A DNA stretch of 64,000 bases from UMGS1696 sp964430105 (GTDB lineage Bacteria; Bacillota; Clostridia; Oscillospirales; CAG-272): assembly GCA_964430105.1 (NCBI GenBank), contig CAYSEF010000001.1, positions 80,579-144,578 on the forward strand, read 5' to 3'. Shown one piece after another: positions 23,826-32,246 of this stretch (the stretch's first letter is position 1; each line of letters opens with the position of its first letter). The notes below the pieces were generated by a model. It searched no databases. It was not told where the DNA came from and saw nothing but the letters and a program-made list of their open reading frames with translations. The position numbers and the translations under genes are program-made.

Positions 23826-24403
23826 CAAGAAAAGAAGCACTACAGGCAGCAAAAATAATAGTTTCACAGAGTAACTTTGAGGACTGCTACAAGAATGAGA
23901 TAATCGCAATGCTTGAATTGTGTGAAACAGAACTTCCTTTTGCTAAATGGAGTAAGGAAGCAGTGTTTGATGCCTGCGATCAATATTGTAAAGAGGTTGG
24001 AAGAAATTATCTGCGACTTGATGATTTTAGTAAAGCAGAATTGCCATCGCATTCAACTATCAAAAACAGATTCGGCATGACTGCTGCTGAATTTCGTGAT
24101 AAATATTATCCTATTCAAATAATTGATTCGACCGGAAAACAAAGCAGCGAAATGCGCACAGAAGAATTTATAAAATGCTATAATAAGATAAACCCAAGCA
24201 GTGCAGTTGATTATAATAAACGCCGTACTAAAGGAGCGTGTGTTTGGCAGACTGTGGCTAAGATCAATGGAGTTACTACATGGAAACAACTGTTAAATAA
24301 ATTCGGATTATCACATCAATCAAATAAAATAATATATACCGTAAACAGCTCATCACGTTCAGGAACAGTGGAATACATAAAGAACGTCTTACAAACAAAA
24401 TAA
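23822..24403 (+). CDS. Protein with homing-endonuclease-associated repeats, full copy
   Basis: A 193-residue protein of unknown function. Residues about 42-95 read like a homing-endonuclease-associated (HNH-associated) repeat: Trp-Ser-Lys-Glu-Ala-Val, then Leu-Pro-Ser-His-Ser-Thr-Ile-x-x-Arg-Phe-Gly. A second, poorer unit occupies 115-170, with Thr-Trp-Lys-Gln-Leu-Leu-Asn-Lys-Phe-Gly-Leu. Such repeats bind DNA next to nuclease domains in mobile introns and inteins; no HNH nuclease is visible here. The ATG overlaps the sigG stop and has no good ribosome binding site, so it may be translated by coupling. Its position exactly at the break of sigG suggests it came with a mobile insertion (inference). 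Confidence 0.55.
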   Translation: MTRKEALQAAKIIVSQSNFEDCYKNEIIAMLELCETELPFAKWSKEAVFDACDQYCKEVGRNYLRLDDFSKAELPSHSTIKNRFGMTAAEFRDKYYPIQIIDSTGKQSSEMRTEEFIKCYNKINPSSAVDYNKRRTKGACVWQTVAKINGVTTWKQLLNKFGLSHQSNKIIYTVNSSSRSGTVEYIKNVLQTK

Positions 24404-24410
24404 TAAAAAA

Positions 24411-24450
24411 GAGGCTACTTGCATTTTCGGAAATTTCTTCCTTAGTGCGA
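24411..24450 (+). terminator. Terminator hairpin with conserved loop, copy B1 (broken)
   Basis: It has the 5' arm GAGGCTACTTGCA, the conserved loop and the first five bases of the 3' arm, then jumps to the duplicated coding sequence. Without the 3' arm it should no longer terminate. Confidence 0.75.
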
Positions 24451-24464
24451 ATGAGATAATCGCA

Positions 24465-24959
24465 ATGCTTGAATTGTGTGAAACAGAACTTCCTTTTGCT
24501 AAATGGAGTAAGGAAGCAGTGTTTGATGCCTGCGATCAATATTGTAAAGAGGTTGGAAGAAATTATCTGCGACTTGATGATTTTAGTAAAGCAGAATTGC
24601 CATCGCATTCAACTATCAAAAACAGATTCGGCATGACTGCTGCTGAATTTCGTGATAAATATTATCCTATTCAAATAATTGATTCGACCGGAAAACAAAG
24701 CAGCGAAATGCGCACAGAAGAATTTATAAAATGCTATAATAAGATAAACCCAAGCAGTGCAGTTGATTATAATAAACGCCGTACTAAAGGAGCGTGTGTT
24801 TGGCAGACTGTGGCTAAGATCAATGGAGTTACTACATGGAAACAACTGTTAAATAAATTCGGATTATCACATCAATCAAATAAAATAATATATACCGTAA
24901 ACAGCTCATCACGTTCAGGAACAGTGGAATACATAAAGAACGTCTTACAAACAAAATAA
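24465..24959 (+). pseudogene. Protein with homing-endonuclease-associated repeats, truncated duplicate
   Basis: Identical in DNA to the last 165 codons of the copy at 23822. It lacks the first 28 residues and has no promoter or ribosome binding site of its own; the Met at 24465 is an internal one. Both repeat units are kept, so if expressed by read-through it could still fold. It was produced by the 556-bp tandem duplication. Confidence 0.75.
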
Positions 24960-24966
24960 TAAAAAA

Positions 24967-25014
24967 GAGGCTACTTGCATTTTCGGAAATTTCTTCCTTA
25001 GTGCGAGTAGCCTC
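24967..25014. terminator. Terminator hairpin with conserved loop, copy B2
   Basis: GAGGCTACTTGCA (24967-24979) pairs with TGCGAGTAGCCTC (25002-25014), 13 pairs including one G-T. Loop TTTTCGG...CTTAG is as in copy A. It lies between the convergent repeat-protein gene (+) and the phosphate carrier gene (-). Confidence 0.85.
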
Positions 25015-25031
25015 TTGTGCATTGTTTTTTG

Positions 25032-26789
25032 TTATGCTATTGAGTATTTGGATGTATATTCTTTGAAATAGCGTTCAAATTCAGGGTCGCCTGACTTCAC
25101 AGCACGAAGTGATTCGTGAATATTTAAGTTTCTGTCAGTGCGTCGATTAGCCATATCTATCAGACAGCCTGCAATGTTTGAACAGTGGTCAGAGGTTCTT
25201 TCAAGCGCAGTGAGTATATCAGACCATATGAAGCCTGCCTCAATACTGCATCCGCCTTGCTGGAGACGGAATATGTGACGTGTGCGAAGCTGTTCTTTGA
25301 GTAGATCAATTACCTGTTCGAGAGGCTCTACTTTAGAAGCTGCTTCAAGATCATCGTTGATGAGTGCCGAAAGTGTTAGATTGAGAATCTCATCAGCAGC
25401 ACCCATAATCGAATGAAGCTCATCATAAGCTGATTTTGAAAATGCAAGGTCTTTATCGTGAATTTCTTCTGCTGATGCAACAATTTCAACAGCATGGTCA
25501 GAAATTCTTTCAAAGTCACCGATAATACAAAGGAGTTTAGCAGCCTCTGCTGAATTATCTTCACTGATTTGAAGCGCACTAAGCTTTACAAGGTATGTGC
25601 CAAGCATATCTTCGTAATCATCAGTCTTGTCTTCTGCATCACGAACAGAATTTGCAATATCAGAATCGTACTTTTCCAAAACAGAGAGAGAGTTCTTGAA
25701 CGCATTAACAGCGCACTGAGCCATATCATTTGTGACAGTGTGGCAACGTTCAAGTGCGAGCGGAGGAGTTGTCAGAAGACGTTCATCAAGCTCTGTGGTG
25801 TGTTCAGGCTCTTTTGCATCGGGAATAAGCTTGATTGCGAGCTTTTCAAGGAGTCCTGAAAGGGGAAGAAGTATTATAAGGCAAGCAATATTAAAGATGG
25901 AGTGTGAAACTGCAATGCCAAAGCTGGAAGCGGATGTATCAAGGAAAGCGGGCTTTACTACAGCTTGGAATATTGAGAATACAGTAAGCCAAATTGCGGT
26001 ACCTATTACGTTGAAAGAAAGGTGTACAAGTGAAGCACGCTTTGCATTTTTTGTAGCACCGATCGAAGAAAGAATAGCAGTGATACAAGTACCGATATTC
26101 TGACCCATGATAATCGGGATAGCTGCACCAAACGAAACCTTACCTGTAACAGCAAGTGCCTGAAGAATACCGACAGAGGCAGAAGAGGATTGGATAATTG
26201 CTGTAAGTATAGCACCTGCAAGAACGCCGAGAATCGGGTTTTTGAACAAAATGAACAGCTCTGCAAATTCCGGAATATTTTTAAGACCTGAAACAGCACC
26301 TGACATTGTGTCCATACCGAACATCAGTGTTGCGAAACCAAGAAGGATCATACCGGTATCTTTCTTTTTGCCACTCTTGCAGAACATATAGAATATTATA
26401 CCGATGAGCGCGAGAATAGGAGTAAACGATGTGGGTTTAAGAAGTTTGATAAAGATATTGTCACTGCTGATAGCACCAAGTGAGAGTATCCATGCTGTAA
26501 CTGTAGTACCGACGTTGGCACCCATAATAACATTGATAGACTGACTGAGGGTCATAAGACCTGAGTTAACAAAGCCGACAACCATTACGGTGGTAGCGGA
26601 AGAGGACTGAATTATAGCTGTAACACCAAGACCGGTAAGCATTCCTGCCAGCTTGTTTGTGGTAAGCTTGCCCAAAAGTGTACGAAGGGTATCACCGGCA
26701 CGGCGTTCGAGAGCCTGTCCCATAATGTTCATTCCAAATAAGAACAAACATAGACCGCCTATCATGTTTAAGAAGTCAAATAAATCCAT
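25032..26789 (-). CDS. Na+/phosphate cotransporter with PhoU-like C-terminal domain
   Basis: A 585-residue PNaS-family carrier that imports phosphate with Na+. The inverted repeat cores are Gln-Ser-Ser-Ser-Ala-Thr-Thr (from residue 61) and Gln-Ser-Ser-Ser-Ala-Ser-Val (about 195), in two sets of membrane helices (residues 1-310). Residues 355-565 are helical with acidic metal-binding-like clusters, resembling PhoU, which is common in bacterial members. Upstream there is a Pho-box-like repeat at 26872-26888 and a -10 box at 26834-26839. With phoR/phoB directly next, this is a phosphate-starvation unit. A nearby Na+ pump operon could supply the gradient. Confidence 0.93.
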   Translation of the reverse strand: MDLFDFLNMIGGLCLFLFGMNIMGQALERRAGDTLRTLLGKLTTNKLAGMLTGLGVTAIIQSSSATTVMVVGFVNSGLMTLSQSINVIMGANVGTTVTAWILSLGAISSDNIFIKLLKPTSFTPILALIGIIFYMFCKSGKKKDTGMILLGFATLMFGMDTMSGAVSGLKNIPEFAELFILFKNPILGVLAGAILTAIIQSSSASVGILQALAVTGKVSFGAAIPIIMGQNIGTCITAILSSIGATKNAKRASLVHLSFNVIGTAIWLTVFSIFQAVVKPAFLDTSASSFGIAVSHSIFNIACLIILLPLSGLLEKLAIKLIPDAKEPEHTTELDERLLTTPPLALERCHTVTNDMAQCAVNAFKNSLSVLEKYDSDIANSVRDAEDKTDDYEDMLGTYLVKLSALQISEDNSAEAAKLLCIIGDFERISDHAVEIVASAEEIHDKDLAFSKSAYDELHSIMGAADEILNLTLSALINDDLEAASKVEPLEQVIDLLKEQLRTRHIFRLQQGGCSIEAGFIWSDILTALERTSDHCSNIAGCLIDMANRRTDRNLNIHESLRAVKSGDPEFERYFKEYTSKYSIA

Positions 26790-26833
26790 AGCATTTACCT
26801 TTCATCAAAGAAATATCAATTTAATGCAAAATA

Positions 26834-26888
26834 ATTATACCTGCTCTACATCAAATCCATAATCAAAAGTCTGTAAAATCTATGTAAA
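26834..26888 (-). promoter_or_regulatory. Pho-box and promoter of the Na/Pi carrier gene
   Basis: On the leftward strand TTTACA (complement 26883-26888) is repeated after five bases as TTTACA (complement 26872-26877), an 11-bp period. A TATAAT (complement 26834-26839) lies 32 bases further. PhoP boxes of Gram-positives have this direct-repeat form. The box partly overlaps the left arm of the terminator at 26886. Confidence 0.6.
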
Positions 26889-26920
26889 ATGGGGCGATTT
26901 TTTTCAAACCACCCCATTTT
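26886..26920. terminator. Terminator of the phoB-phoR operon
   Basis: AAAATGGGG (26886-26894) pairs with CCCCATTTT (26912-26920); T-runs on either side. Confidence 0.8.
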
Positions 26921-26933
26921 TATGTATTAAATT

Positions 26934-28589
26934 TTATTTCGGGAATACAACTGTTATCTCAGTACCTTCACCTACACGACTGGAAACACTTATCTGTGCA
27001 TTGTGAACCTTCGCTGCGTGTTTTACTATGGAAAGACCAAGACCTGTTCCGCCAACCTCTTTGGAATGACTTTTATCAACACGGTAGAATCTCTCAAAAA
27101 TTCTATCAATATGTTCAGCCGGAATACCAATGCCGGTGTCGCTGACTTTAATGCTTACTGCGCTTTCAGACTCACTGACAGAAACACGAACCTCTCCGCC
27201 TGCACGATTATACTTGATTGAGTTGTCACAAAGATTGAATATTATCGCACGAATAAGCTGAGGTATTCCTGTGACAGAAATGTTTTTTCCCTCTCGTATT
27301 AAAGTAACCTTTGCAAGTTCAGCAGCTGATGCAAGATTAGAGAATACCTCATCTATGATAGAAGCAAGATCACATTCTTCATGGGTTACACCATCCGCAC
27401 CACCGTCAAGCTGAGATAAATGTAGGATGTCTTCTACAAGACTGATCATTCTCTGAGCTTCTGCATAAATTTTTTCGGAAAATGCTCCGATATCTTCTGC
27501 ACGAACTATTCCGTTAGCCATAAGCTCTGCATACCCTGATATGGAATGAAGCGGAGTTTTCAGTTCGTGTGAAACATTTGCAGTAAATTCACGTCTAAGC
27601 TGTTCCGCACTGGCTTTTTCAGTCACGTCAAATAAGAGAAGTGCTACGCCGGAAACTTGATTATCGGAAATAATAGGGCTTGCATCCAGCTCGTAGCTTC
27701 TTCCACCAAGATTAAGCATTTTTTCTGAATGTATACCTTTGTTTGCTTCGCTTAATACATCCTCTATCTCGTTAGAGTGACTAAAATCGAGTATACTGTA
27801 GCCAATGTATCTCAAGTTTATTCCGAGAACTTTAGATGCTGCGGAATTCATTGATAGGATAGTGCCTTTTTTGCCAAGTAATATCAATCCTTCATTCATA
27901 TGAGCTGTAGCAGCATCAAACTCATCCTGCTTGCGTTGAAGCTCAGATTTTTGAAACCGGAGCTGTTGTTGTTGAGTGTCAATACGCTTGAGAAGGGGAG
28001 TAAGTTCTTCGTACATATCATTTGACAAAGGTTCATTGAGATTAAGGTCGTTCAGTGGTTGTACAACATAACGTGATAATCTGTATGCAAGCGCAAGTGA
28101 TAAAGATATTGCAGCCAGTATTATAAGACATATAGGCTGAAGCATACCCAAAATCAACGTAATTACAGTGTATTGTTCGCTTGAAAGACGTATTATCGTT
28201 CCATCAGGAAGCTTTGATGCGGAATATATGTATCTTTCGGTTAGCGTAGTAGAATAGCGAGAGCTTTCTCCGTAACCTGTCTGCATTGCTTCACGAATTT
28301 CTTCACGTTCCAAATGATTTTCCATTGTGGAGACATCTGTAGTCGTGTCATAAATTACAGTGCCGTCAGTGTCAATCCAAGTGGTACGGTATTCTGATGT
28401 ATTTATCTCGTCAAAAAACGAAATACCCTCGAGAGAAACACTGTGTGCGGTAAGTTCACAATGCACTTTAAGCTGATTTAACTGTACATGTGAATAGAAA
28501 TCATATAATACGCCCATGATAAGCAATAATGAAGCAAGAAATACTGCCAGCGTTGCAACAAGTATTGAAATAAAAATTCGTTTAGTCAT
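26934..28589 (-). CDS. phoR: Sensor histidine kinase, PhoR type
   Basis: A 551-residue membrane kinase. Membrane segments lie at about residues 7-29 and 142-168 around an extracytoplasmic sensor, then a HAMP-like linker, a PAS domain (about 210-320), the dimerisation and phosphoacceptor region Val-Ser-His-Glu-Leu-Lys-Thr-Pro-Leu with His341, and the ATPase domain with Asn (Leu-Cys-Asp-Asn-Ser-Ile-Lys-Tyr), Asp-Thr-Gly-Ile-Gly-Ile, and Gly-Gly-Thr-Gly-Leu-Gly-Leu-Ser. This architecture and the neighbouring phosphate carrier support PhoR. Its ATG overlaps the stop of the response regulator by one base. Confidence 0.88.
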   Translation of the reverse strand: MTKRIFISILVATLAVFLASLLLIMGVLYDFYSHVQLNQLKVHCELTAHSVSLEGISFFDEINTSEYRTTWIDTDGTVIYDTTTDVSTMENHLEREEIREAMQTGYGESSRYSTTLTERYIYSASKLPDGTIIRLSSEQYTVITLILGMLQPICLIILAAISLSLALAYRLSRYVVQPLNDLNLNEPLSNDMYEELTPLLKRIDTQQQQLRFQKSELQRKQDEFDAATAHMNEGLILLGKKGTILSMNSAASKVLGINLRYIGYSILDFSHSNEIEDVLSEANKGIHSEKMLNLGGRSYELDASPIISDNQVSGVALLLFDVTEKASAEQLRREFTANVSHELKTPLHSISGYAELMANGIVRAEDIGAFSEKIYAEAQRMISLVEDILHLSQLDGGADGVTHEECDLASIIDEVFSNLASAAELAKVTLIREGKNISVTGIPQLIRAIIFNLCDNSIKYNRAGGEVRVSVSESESAVSIKVSDTGIGIPAEHIDRIFERFYRVDKSHSKEVGGTGLGLSIVKHAAKVHNAQISVSSRVGEGTEITVVFPK

Positions 28590-29260
28590 TACTGCTTCTC
28601 CAGACGATAACCAACTCCACGAACAGTTTCAATATAAGCACCGGCAGAACCAAGCTTAGTTCTGAGAGTACCGATGTGTACGTCAACCGTGCGTGTTTCG
28701 CCTGCAAAATCCGCCTCCCAAATTTTTGAGAGAAGCTGTTCACGGGTGAAAACACGTCCGATATTTTCAAGGAAAAGTCTGAGTAGCTCAAATTCCTTGA
28801 GTGTCAGCTGAATTCTATCGCCATGGATAGAAACAGTATGCTCACGCAGATTCATTTCTATCTCACCAATGCGTAGAATCCGATCTTCGTTTTTTGCTTC
28901 AGTACGACGCAGTACAGCCTTGATGCGCGAAACCATTTCCATCATACCAAAGGGCTTTGTAAGATAATCGTCAGCACCAAGGTCAAGACCTATAACCTTA
29001 TCATATTCTGTGCCTTTAGCTGTAGCCATAATTATAGGAAGATTTGCCGTAGCTACACCGGAACGCAGTTTTTTTAGTATTGAAATTCCATCTTCACCGG
29101 GCAACATTATGTCAAGAATAACAAGCTTCGGAACCTCGATGGCTAAGGCTTTGAAAAATTCTGCACCGTCAGGGAATCCAACCGCCTCAAATCCAGAAGC
29201 ATTTAGGGTATATATCATCAAATCTCGAATGCTCGCATCGTCTTCAACGCAATATATCAT
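28589..29260 (-). CDS. phoB: Response regulator, PhoB/PhoP type
   Basis: A 223-residue OmpR-family regulator. The receiver has the acidic pair Glu-Asp-Asp (6-8), phosphoacceptor Asp50 in Val-Ile-Leu-Asp-Ile-Met-Leu-Pro-Gly, and Lys in Thr-Ala-Lys-Gly; residues 125-222 form the winged helix ending Val-Arg-Gly-Val-Gly-Tyr-Arg. It is paired with the PhoR-type kinase (stop and start share one base) and preceded by a Pho-box-like direct repeat, which suggests autoregulation. AAAGGATG lies before the ATG. Confidence 0.88.
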   Translation of the reverse strand: MIYCVEDDASIRDLMIYTLNASGFEAVGFPDGAEFFKALAIEVPKLVILDIMLPGEDGISILKKLRSGVATANLPIIMATAKGTEYDKVIGLDLGADDYLTKPFGMMEMVSRIKAVLRRTEAKNEDRILRIGEIEMNLREHTVSIHGDRIQLTLKEFELLRLFLENIGRVFTREQLLSKIWEADFAGETRTVDVHIGTLRTKLGSAGAYIETVRGVGYRLEKQ

Positions 29261-29284
29261 AAAAACACATCCTTTCTATTGTCC

Positions 29285-29345
29285 ATTATCATTTTAATTC
29301 CGAAAGGTAAGATGAGTAACCGTATTTATGTAAAATTCTTGTAAA
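29285..29345 (-). promoter_or_regulatory. Pho-box and promoter region of phoB
   Basis: Leftward TTTACA (complement 29340-29345), five bases, TTTACA (complement 29329-29334), then GATAAT (complement 29285-29290) about 38 bases on. The repeat has the same 11-bp period as the one before the Na/Pi carrier. Confidence 0.55.
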
Positions 29346-29416
29346 ATAATATTCAATAAATAAATTATACCATAAAAAATGTCGTCCGGAGCATATTGAT
29401 GCAACATTAAAGAAAA

Positions 29417-29450
29417 AACCTCCCATGTTTTGCACAGGAGGTGATTTTTT
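29417..29450. terminator. Terminator of metNIQ
   Basis: AACCTCC (29417-29423) pairs with GGAGGT (29437-29442); A-run on the left becomes a T-run for the leftward metQ transcript, and T-run on the right. Confidence 0.75.
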
Positions 29451-29460
29451 CTGTTAGATT

Positions 29461-30264
29461 TTAGAAAATCGGAACAACAGCACCGTTGTAAGAATTGTTG
29501 ATGTAGTCACGGATAGCATCACTTGTAATAACTTCAACGAGAGCCTGGATCTTGGGATCGTTTTCGTTTCCTTCGTTTACAACAAGAACATTTACATATG
29601 TCTGAGCAGCTTCGGATTCAGCAGTTTCTGCTGCAAGGGAAGAGTTTACGTCAAGACCTGCTGCAAGAGCGTAGTTACCATTGATAACTGCGAATGCAAC
29701 TTCATCGAGCTGGTTAGGAAGAAGTGCAGCTTCCATTTCACGGATGTCGAGGTTCTTGGGATTGGAAACGATGTCTTTCTTTGTAGCAGTCAAACCTGCA
29801 CCGTCACGAATTTCAATAAGACCGTTTGCTTCAAGGAGAAGGAGTGCGCGAGCTTCGTTGGTTGAATCGTTCGGAACTGCGATAACAGCACCATCTTCGA
29901 TAGCATCAATAGAAGTGCAGGTTCCGGCGTATATTGCGTACGGTTCGTAGTGAACTCTTGCAACAGCAACAAGCTTTGTGTTGTTTTCTGCATTGAACTG
30001 ATCGAGGTAGGGCTGATGCTGGAAGTAGTTTGCATCAACGTCACCACTGTCGGTAGAAGTGTTGGGAGTGATGTAATCATCCATTACCTTGATTTCAAGT
30101 GTGTAGCCTTTTTCGGAGAGGGCTGACTTGCATTGTTCGAGAATTTCTGCGTGAGGTGTAGAGCTTGCTGCAACAACGATTGTGTTGTCATCTGATGCAC
30201 CACATGAAGCGAGCACAAAGGTGCATAAAACAGCTGCGAGTAAAAGAGCGAGAATTTTTTTCAT
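29461..30264 (-). CDS. metQ: Methionine ABC transporter substrate-binding lipoprotein
   Basis: A 267-residue NlpA/MetQ-family lipoprotein. A signal peptide ends in the lipobox Leu-Ala-Ser-Cys with Cys21, the site for Lgt. The binding domain shows the family features Ala-Asn-Tyr-Phe-Gln-His-x-Pro-Tyr-Leu, Tyr-Glu-Pro-Tyr-Ala-Ile-Tyr, and Asn-Asp-x-Thr-Asn-Glu-Ala-Arg-Ala-Leu. It delivers methionine (D or L) to MetNI. An AAGGAG site precedes the ATG. It is the last gene of metN-metI-metQ, 77 bases after metI. Confidence 0.94.
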   Translation of the reverse strand: MKKILALLLAAVLCTFVLASCGASDDNTIVVAASSTPHAEILEQCKSALSEKGYTLEIKVMDDYITPNTSTDSGDVDANYFQHQPYLDQFNAENNTKLVAVARVHYEPYAIYAGTCTSIDAIEDGAVIAVPNDSTNEARALLLLEANGLIEIRDGAGLTATKKDIVSNPKNLDIREMEAALLPNQLDEVAFAVINGNYALAAGLDVNSSLAAETAESEAAQTYVNVLVVNEGNENDPKIQALVEVITSDAIRDYINNSYNGAVVPIF

Positions 30265-30341
30265 GATTTTTCTCCTTGTTTTGGAATATATTTTTCGGGA
30301 GGATGCTGTTTGAAAAGAACCGACCCGATTTTAACATTAAA

Positions 30342-31031
30342 TTATTTGTTTCTGATACGCTTGTCTGTTCGTCTTGCCAGTCTGCTGAGAACTTCCTGGA
30401 ATATCTGAACGAGTACAATAAGAAGAAGGGACGATATGTACATGATGTTGTCATTGAATCGATACAGACCATACTGAATAGCCAGCTGACCTAATCCACC
30501 ACCAGCAACAAGATATGTCATAGGTGTGTAGCTTAGTATAGTTGTAATAACTATCGCACTACCGGTAATAAGAGATGGCTTTGCCTCAGGAATGAGTACT
30601 TTAGTAATGATCTGCCAATTATTGGAACCCATTGATTGAGCGGCTTCGATAACGCCACGATCAACTTCTTTGAGCGAGGATTCAACCATTCGTGCAATAT
30701 ATGGTCCTGCGGCAATAACGAGATAGAAAATAAACGCATTATTGCCAATTTTTGTACCAACAAATACCTTTGCAAGAGGCTGAATCATAACGAGTACAAT
30801 AATAAATGGAATAGAACGGACAATATTCACGATAAAGCCAACAATGGAATTAAGTGCCTTGTTCGGGAAAATGCTGTCTTTTGATGTACAGTAGAGAAGT
30901 ACACCGAGTGGAAGTCCGATGATATAAGCGAGTAAGGTACTTATTATGGTAATCTGCAATGTTATAAGTATTGCTTCACCGTACATTGAAAGCATTCCGT
31001 TTCCAAAAGCTTCTGTTAAAAATTCTTTCAT
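30342..31031 (-). CDS. metI: Methionine ABC transporter permease
   Basis: A 229-residue permease with five or six membrane helices and the EAA loop (Glu-Ala-Ala-Gln-Ser-Met-Gly at about 133-139) that contacts the MetN ATPase. Its ATG overlaps the metN stop as ATGA, so translation is coupled. GAGGTG in the end of metN acts as ribosome binding site. Confidence 0.95.
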   Translation of the reverse strand: MKEFLTEAFGNGMLSMYGEAILITLQITIISTLLAYIIGLPLGVLLYCTSKDSIFPNKALNSIVGFIVNIVRSIPFIIVLVMIQPLAKVFVGTKIGNNAFIFYLVIAAGPYIARMVESSLKEVDRGVIEAAQSMGSNNWQIITKVLIPEAKPSLITGSAIVITTILSYTPMTYLVAGGGLGQLAIQYGLYRFNDNIMYISSLLLIVLVQIFQEVLSRLARRTDKRIRNK

Positions 31032-32020
31032 GCTGACACCTCCTCATAATGAATATTATGTGTATCGAGGTAATTGTAGATTCTTTGAACAGAGTTTTCA
31101 TCGTCAGGAAGCCTGAGCATCATCTGTCCATACGCCTTGCCACCGATATCTTTTGTATCAGCACTAAGAATATTTACCGCTGCTCTGCATTCAAGAGACA
31201 AATTTGATATTACAGGTTCGTCCGATGCTTGTCCGTCGAATACAAGTCGAATCACTTTGCCTTCCGGTGAAGTCATAGCTTCTGAACCCTTCGGAAGTAT
31301 AAGATCGCGGGCAATATCAGACTGCGGAGCGAGGAAAATATCCTTAACAAAGCCTTCTTCAGCTACTGTTCCGTGATCGAGCACCGCCACACGATTGCAT
31401 ATTTGCTCAACTACCTTCATTTCGTGTGTGATAACGATTATAGTGACTCCCATAGTCTCGTTTATACGTTTTAGCAGATCAAGTATGGAACGAGTTGTGT
31501 TTGGGTCAAGTGCACTTGTTGCTTCATCACACAGGAGAACTTCAGGATCCGTTGCAAGCGCTCTGGCTATAGCAACTCTTTGTTTTTGACCACCTGAAAG
31601 CTGAGCGGGATATGATGACATTCTTTCCTCTAATCCAACGATAGAAAGAAGCTCCTTAGCTTTTTTAATGGCTTCTTTCTTTGGAACACCTGCAATTTCC
31701 ATGGGATACATTACATTTTTCAATGCTGTACGTTGTGCGAGAAGATTGAAGCTTTGGAATATCATAGAAATTGAGCGTCGTGTATTCAGTAGTTCTTTTT
31801 TTGATAAACTACTAAGACTTACGCCTTTGTATATAACTTCGCCGGAGGTGGGAACTTCCAAAAAATTAATACATCGCACAAGAGTTGATTTACCTGCACC
31901 GGACAAGCCAATGATGCCGTAAATATCGCCTTTGTTGATTTTTAACGATACATCACGAACAGCTTCTACTTCAGTAGTGTCTGTTTGGAATTTTTTTGTT
32001 ATATGTGACAGTTCTATCAA
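31028..32020 (-). CDS. metN: Methionine ABC transporter ATP-binding protein
   Basis: A 330-residue ATPase. It has Walker A Gly-Leu-Ser-Gly-Ala-Gly-Lys-Ser-Thr (about 38-46), the signature Leu-Ser-Gly-Gly-Gln-Lys-Gln-Arg, Walker B Leu-Leu-Cys-Asp-Glu-Ala, and a C-terminal NIL domain (about 255-328) that in MetN binds methionine and shuts the transporter. The start codon is TTG, set by AAAGGAG eight bases ahead, which gives the standard Met-Ile-Glu-Leu N-terminus. A long leader (32021-32240) with a terminator lies upstream. Confidence 0.95.
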   Translation of the reverse strand: MIELSHITKKFQTDTTEVEAVRDVSLKINKGDIYGIIGLSGAGKSTLVRCINFLEVPTSGEVIYKGVSLSSLSKKELLNTRRSISMIFQSFNLLAQRTALKNVMYPMEIAGVPKKEAIKKAKELLSIVGLEERMSSYPAQLSGGQKQRVAIARALATDPEVLLCDEATSALDPNTTRSILDLLKRINETMGVTIIVITHEMKVVEQICNRVAVLDHGTVAEEGFVKDIFLAPQSDIARDLILPKGSEAMTSPEGKVIRLVFDGQASDEPVISNLSLECRAAVNILSADTKDIGGKAYGQMMLRLPDDENSVQRIYNYLDTHNIHYEEVSA

Positions 32021-32052
32021 AACAGTGACTCCTTTCCCGAAATTATAAGCAT

Positions 32053-32240
32053 AAAAAATAGCCCGACAACCTTTGATTGGCTCCGGACTCTTATGTCATA
32101 GATTTACTCAGTCAGCTAAGAAAGCATAGACTAAAACACCCGACAAAAGATCCGGGTGGAGAACATTCGATATACATTGTATCTGTTCTCAAAAATAGTC
32201 ATCTTGCTACCTCAAATAAAAAATTATAAATAGATTTGAT
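32053..32240 (-). promoter_or_regulatory. Structured leader of metNIQ with terminator and possible alternative pairing
   Basis: The transcript would begin near 32240 and reach metN at 32020. On the leftward strand one sees a three-way arrangement: P1 GACTA/TAGTC (32196-32200 with 32129-32133), P2 GAGAACA/TGTTCTC (32184-32190 with 32159-32165) extended by GATA/TATC, and P3 CACCCG/CGGGTG (32153-32158 with 32137-32142). A terminator follows: AGTCCGGAGCC pairs with GGTTGTCGGGCT (32060-32089) and ends in a T-run (32053-32058). The P3 segment CCGGATCTT (32147-32155) can instead pair with AAGAGTCCGG of the terminator arm (one bulge), which would act as antiterminator. It is not a SAM-I riboswitch or T-box by sequence. 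Confidence 0.65.
32131..32202 (-). CDS. Possible 23-residue leader peptide of metNIQ
   Basis: An ATG at 32202 with GAGGT six bases ahead opens 23 codons and stops with TAG at 32131, inside the structured leader. The peptide begins Met-Thr-Ile-Phe-Glu-Asn and ends Arg-Ile-Phe-Cys-Arg-Val-Phe, with a second Met at codon 13 and a Cys at codon 20. Its 3' half covers hairpins P2 and P3, so ribosome position could decide between terminator and antiterminator. It has no run of regulatory codons, so either attenuation by a stalled ribosome or chance is possible. Confidence 0.4.
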   Translation of the reverse strand: MTIFENRYNVYRMFSTRIFCRVF

Positions 32241-32246
32241 GAGTGT

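Larger units (their letters stand above)
23895..25006. repeat. Perfect 556-bp tandem duplication (two units)
   Basis: Units 23895-24450 and 24451-25006 are identical with an offset of 556. The unit runs from inside the repeat-protein gene to the middle of its terminator hairpin. The joint shares only GA, again a microhomology joint. Confidence 0.95.

Noticed and set aside
32041..32220. SAM-I riboswitch or T-box before metN
   Set aside because: I looked for the SAM-I core (GATGAAACCCGGCAACC-like) and the T-box GGTGGNACCGCG on the minus strand and found neither; the leader is therefore left unclassified.
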